Below, piece after piece: positions 61,709-64,000 of a DNA stretch of 64,000 nucleotides. Below the pieces are notes generated by a model, which had not been told where the DNA came from, did no database searches, and was given only the letters and a program-made list of their open reading frames with translations. The position numbers and the translations under genes are program-made. Source of the DNA: Mucilaginibacter conchicola (GTDB taxonomy: Bacteria; Bacteroidota; Bacteroidia; Sphingobacteriales; Sphingobacteriaceae); the NCBI RefSeq assembly GCF_003432115.1, contig NZ_QWDC01000001.1, positions 1,116,001-1,180,000 of the forward strand, written 5' to 3'. Numbering within the stretch: the stretch's first letter is position 1; each line of letters starts with the position of its first letter.

Positions 61709-63423
61709 GATGTGCTGCAAAGCGCATCATCCTTTTAACCATCGCTATCCCGTTCTTATTGGCACTTAGTGCCGATAAAAAACCTGCTCCTAAAGCGGGT
61801 GATCTTTTGCTGCCCAAAGGCTTCAGCGCCGTTACGGTTGCTGATAGCTTACCCGGCGCGGCCAGGCACCTTGCGGTGAACAGCAATGGCGATATATACG
61901 TAAAACTCCGTTTTCCCGACAAAGCAGGCGGCAACGCCGCTTTGCGGGATACCAACGGGGATGGCCGTGCGGATATCATCCAAAAATTTGCCGACTACGA
62001 AGACAAAGGTACCTATGGTACCGGCATGCGCGTTTACAATGGCTACCTTTATTTCAGCTCGGAGACCAATGTTTTCCGGATGAAACTCGGCTCCTCATCC
62101 CATATCCCGCAAGGCGAACCTGAACTGGTGATTCACGACCCTGCGGGCCAGCACGAGCATGATAGCAAGCCATTGGCATTTGATGATGCCGGGCATATCT
62201 ACGTGGCTTTTGGTGCGGCCTCAAACGCCTGCCAGGAAAAAAACCGCGTACCCGGCTCTAAAGGGATGAAAGGCTGCCCCCTATTGGATACCGCAGGCGG
62301 TATATGGCAGTTTGATGCCAACAAATTAAATCAGCAACCCAAAGACGGTGTACGCTATGCCACCGGACTGCGCAGCGTTGTTGCGATGGACTGGAACCAC
62401 GCCAACCAATGCTTGTATATAGTTGCCCATGGGCGCGATGACATGCACCTGCTTTTCCCGAAACAATTTAATGCCTGGCAAAGCGCGGTTTTACCCGCCG
62501 AAGAATTTCTGCAGATAAAACCCGGAGCAGACGCAGGCTGGCCTTATTACTATTACGACCCGTACAAAAAGCAGCGCATGCTAAATCCCGAGTATGGTGG
62601 TGATGGCAAAAAGGCAGGCCAGGGTGCAAAGTATATTCAACCACTGGTGGCCTTTCCCGCGCATTGGGCACCTAACGACCTGCTGTTTTATCGCGGCAGC
62701 CAATTCCCGGCAAGGTATAAGAACGGGGCTTTTGTGGCTTTCCATGGTTCAACCAATCGCTCGCCATACCCTCAGGCAGGATACTGCATTGCGTTTGTGC
62801 CATTTAAGAACGGCAAACCATCAGGCCACTGGGAGTTATTTGCTGATGGTTTTACAGGCAAACAGACCATCCTCAGCGCCAGTGAAGCGGCTTACCGCCC
62901 AATGGGGCTTGCCGAAGTTCCTGACGGTTCACTACTCATCAGCGATACCGAAAAAGGGCGCATCTGGCGTGTAAGTTTCACCGGCAACAAAGCAGGCTTT
63001 AACCAAACCAACCTGCAGGCTATGCTGCGCAAAAAGCAACAGTTTTACCGCGACCCCAACCCTGTTAGTGACGACCGCAGCCGCAACATGCTCTCGCCGG
63101 GAGCTGCGCTTTATAAAAAGTATTGCATGAGCTGCCACCAGCCCAATGGCAAAGGCGATGGTAATTTGTTCCCACCTTTGGCAGGCTCTGAGTGGGTGGT
63201 TGGCGGCCCGTATGCCGAAAAACGTTTGGCTATACAAGCAGTTTTGAAGGGATTGCAGGGGCCGGTTACGGTTAAAGGCCATGCCTACAACAGCGTAATG
63301 CCATCATTCAGCCAGTTGAGTGATAAGCAGATTGCCCAGGTGCTCACTTACGTGCGCAGCCAGTTTGGCAATAATGCCAGCATGGTAACGGCCGAGGAAG
63401 TAAGATCTTTCAGAAAACCTTAA
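61705..63423 (+). CDS. PQQ-type sugar dehydrogenase with C-terminal cytochrome c
   Basis: Exported protein of 572 residues (signal to about 20). The N-terminal part (30-420) is a six-bladed propeller of the soluble glucose/sorbosone dehydrogenase type (LLPKGFSAVTVADSLPGARHLAV-like opening, HEHDSKPLAFDDAGHIYVAFG). The C-terminal domain (about 460-555) has CMSCH at 474-478 and the distal methionine region SVMPSF. It oxidises sugars or alcohols in the periplasm and passes electrons to its own haem. ATGA overlap with the preceding small gene. Confidence 0.88.
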   Translation: MRCAAKRIILLTIAIPFLLALSADKKPAPKAGDLLLPKGFSAVTVADSLPGAARHLAVNSNGDIYVKLRFPDKAGGNAALRDTNGDGRADIIQKFADYEDKGTYGTGMRVYNGYLYFSSETNVFRMKLGSSSHIPQGEPELVIHDPAGQHEHDSKPLAFDDAGHIYVAFGAASNACQEKNRVPGSKGMKGCPLLDTAGGIWQFDANKLNQQPKDGVRYATGLRSVVAMDWNHANQCLYIVAHGRDDMHLLFPKQFNAWQSAVLPAEEFLQIKPGADAGWPYYYYDPYKKQRMLNPEYGGDGKKAGQGAKYIQPLVAFPAHWAPNDLLFYRGSQFPARYKNGAFVAFHGSTNRSPYPQAGYCIAFVPFKNGKPSGHWELFADGFTGKQTILSASEAAYRPMGLAEVPDGSLLISDTEKGRIWRVSFTGNKAGFNQTNLQAMLRKKQQFYRDPNPVSDDRSRNMLSPGAALYKKYCMSCHQPNGKGDGNLFPPLAGSEWVVGGPYAEKRLAIQAVLKGLQGPVTVKGHAYNSVMPSFSQLSDKQIAQVLTYVRSQFGNNASMVTAEEVRSFRKP

Positions 63424-63470
63424 CAACATTTTTGGGGTTAATGCATCTTACAACAGAAGAAATTTTATAA

Positions 63471-64000
63471 ATGAACATATTTGCTATTATTACCGCCCTG
63501 TGCGCGGTAAGTACATTATTCAGTTACATAAACGCCCGCTGGATACGCCTGCCCGGCGTAATCGGCGTAATGCTGCTGGCCATAATTGCAGCTGTACTAA
63601 CACTGGTGGCGGGCAAATCCTTCCCGGTTATCAGCGGCTTTCTGCATAACCTGGCCGGTGAAATAGATTTTTCAAAAACCCTGCTCGATGTACTCCTGGG
63701 CTTTTTACTGTTTGCAAGTGCCCTGCATTTTGATATTAACCGGCTTAAAGATGGTTTAGGCGCAGTGATCACCATCAGCACTGTTGGGGTAATATTGTCT
63801 ACACTGATATTTGCGGGATTGTTATTTGAACTGGCCCCGCTTTTGGGCATGCAGATACCGTTTATTTACTGCCTGTTGTTCGGTGCCCTGGTATCACCTA
63901 CCGATGCTGTGGCAGTTGCGGCATTGCTCAAAAATTCAAAAATGCCCACAAGGCTGGAAACCATCATTTCCGGCGAATCCCTTTTTAACGATGGCATAGG
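63471..64000 (+). CDS. CPA1-type Na+/H+ antiporter (3' partial)
   Basis: The gene starts at 63471 and runs off the window end after about 176 residues. Hydrophobic helices follow one another from the start. LVSPTDAVAVAALLK is the conserved ion-site block of NhaP/NHE-type antiporters (Asp), and ISGESLFNDG another signature. It lies 47 nt after the dehydrogenase. Confidence 0.93.
   Translation, partial: MNIFAIITALCAVSTLFSYINARWIRLPGVIGVMLLAIIAAVLTLVAGKSFPVISGFLHNLAGEIDFSKTLLDVLLGFLLFASALHFDINRLKDGLGAVITISTVGVILSTLIFAGLLFELAPLLGMQIPFIYCLLFGALVSPTDAVAVAALLKNSKMPTRLETIISGESLFNDGI

Overview
The window looks like chromosome of a Bacteroidota bacterium, most likely a Sphingobacteriaceae member of the Mucilaginibacter/Pedobacter type. 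The signs are three SusC-type TonB-dependent receptors, three SusD-type lipoproteins, an ECF sigma/FecR pair, promoters of the Bacteroidota form (TTTG, 18-19 nt, TAnnTTTG), little Shine-Dalgarno signal, and dense genes of moderate GC content. I see no tRNA, rRNA, CRISPR array, insertion sequence or phage gene. No gene-free stretch exceeds 300 bases.

Layout. (1) 1-2461, plus strand: the end of an outer-membrane beta-barrel gene and a di-haem cytochrome c peroxidase. (2) 2524-11682, minus strand: a cell-surface-signalling operon of ECF sigma, FecR anti-sigma, SusC with an STN signalling domain, SusD, a calcineurin-like phosphoesterase and a nucleotide pyrophosphatase/phosphodiesterase. It looks like a scavenging system for a phosphorylated or phosphodiester substrate. 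(3) 11760-50923: a large polysaccharide utilisation region. It holds an exported Gfo/Idh/MocA oxidoreductase with DUF6807 and DUF3863 partners, GH31, GH2, a sterol-desaturase-like enzyme, a LacI regulator, a sugar MFS permease, two GH92 alpha-mannosidases, a divergent GH38-like enzyme, two SusC/SusD sets with DUF4961/DUF5004-like lipoproteins, three SGNH esterases, a CE1-like esterase, a beta-propeller protein and a sialate O-acetylesterase-type enzyme. The gene set points to an O-acylated, alpha-mannose-rich glycan. (4) 50997-58939, plus strand: a response regulator/histidine kinase pair and a TolC-RND-MFP efflux operon. (5) 59078-64000, plus strand: a GntR regulator with a TauE/SafE exporter and DUF1634 protein, two small proteins, a PQQ-type sugar dehydrogenase with a C-terminal cytochrome c, and the start of a Na+/H+ antiporter.

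The strongest non-gene signal is a recurring near-palindrome, consensus GCTAAATCGATTTA, in front of at least eight genes or operons of region 3. In four cases it lies between the -33 and -7 promoter boxes. Its centre, TAAAnCGnTTTA, is typical of LacI-family operators. The only LacI gene of the window lies inside the region and has a copy at its own start. I infer one dispersed LacI regulon spanning about 17.9-48.9 kb.

Other points of interest are a canonical EF-hand loop in the cytoplasmic linker of the RND pump, a GH38-like enzyme without the usual zinc-binding HxD, a permuted SusD/SusC order, promoter boxes placed so close to start codons that several regulator mRNAs are probably leaderless, and a perfect 20-bp palindrome at the predicted start of the efflux operon.
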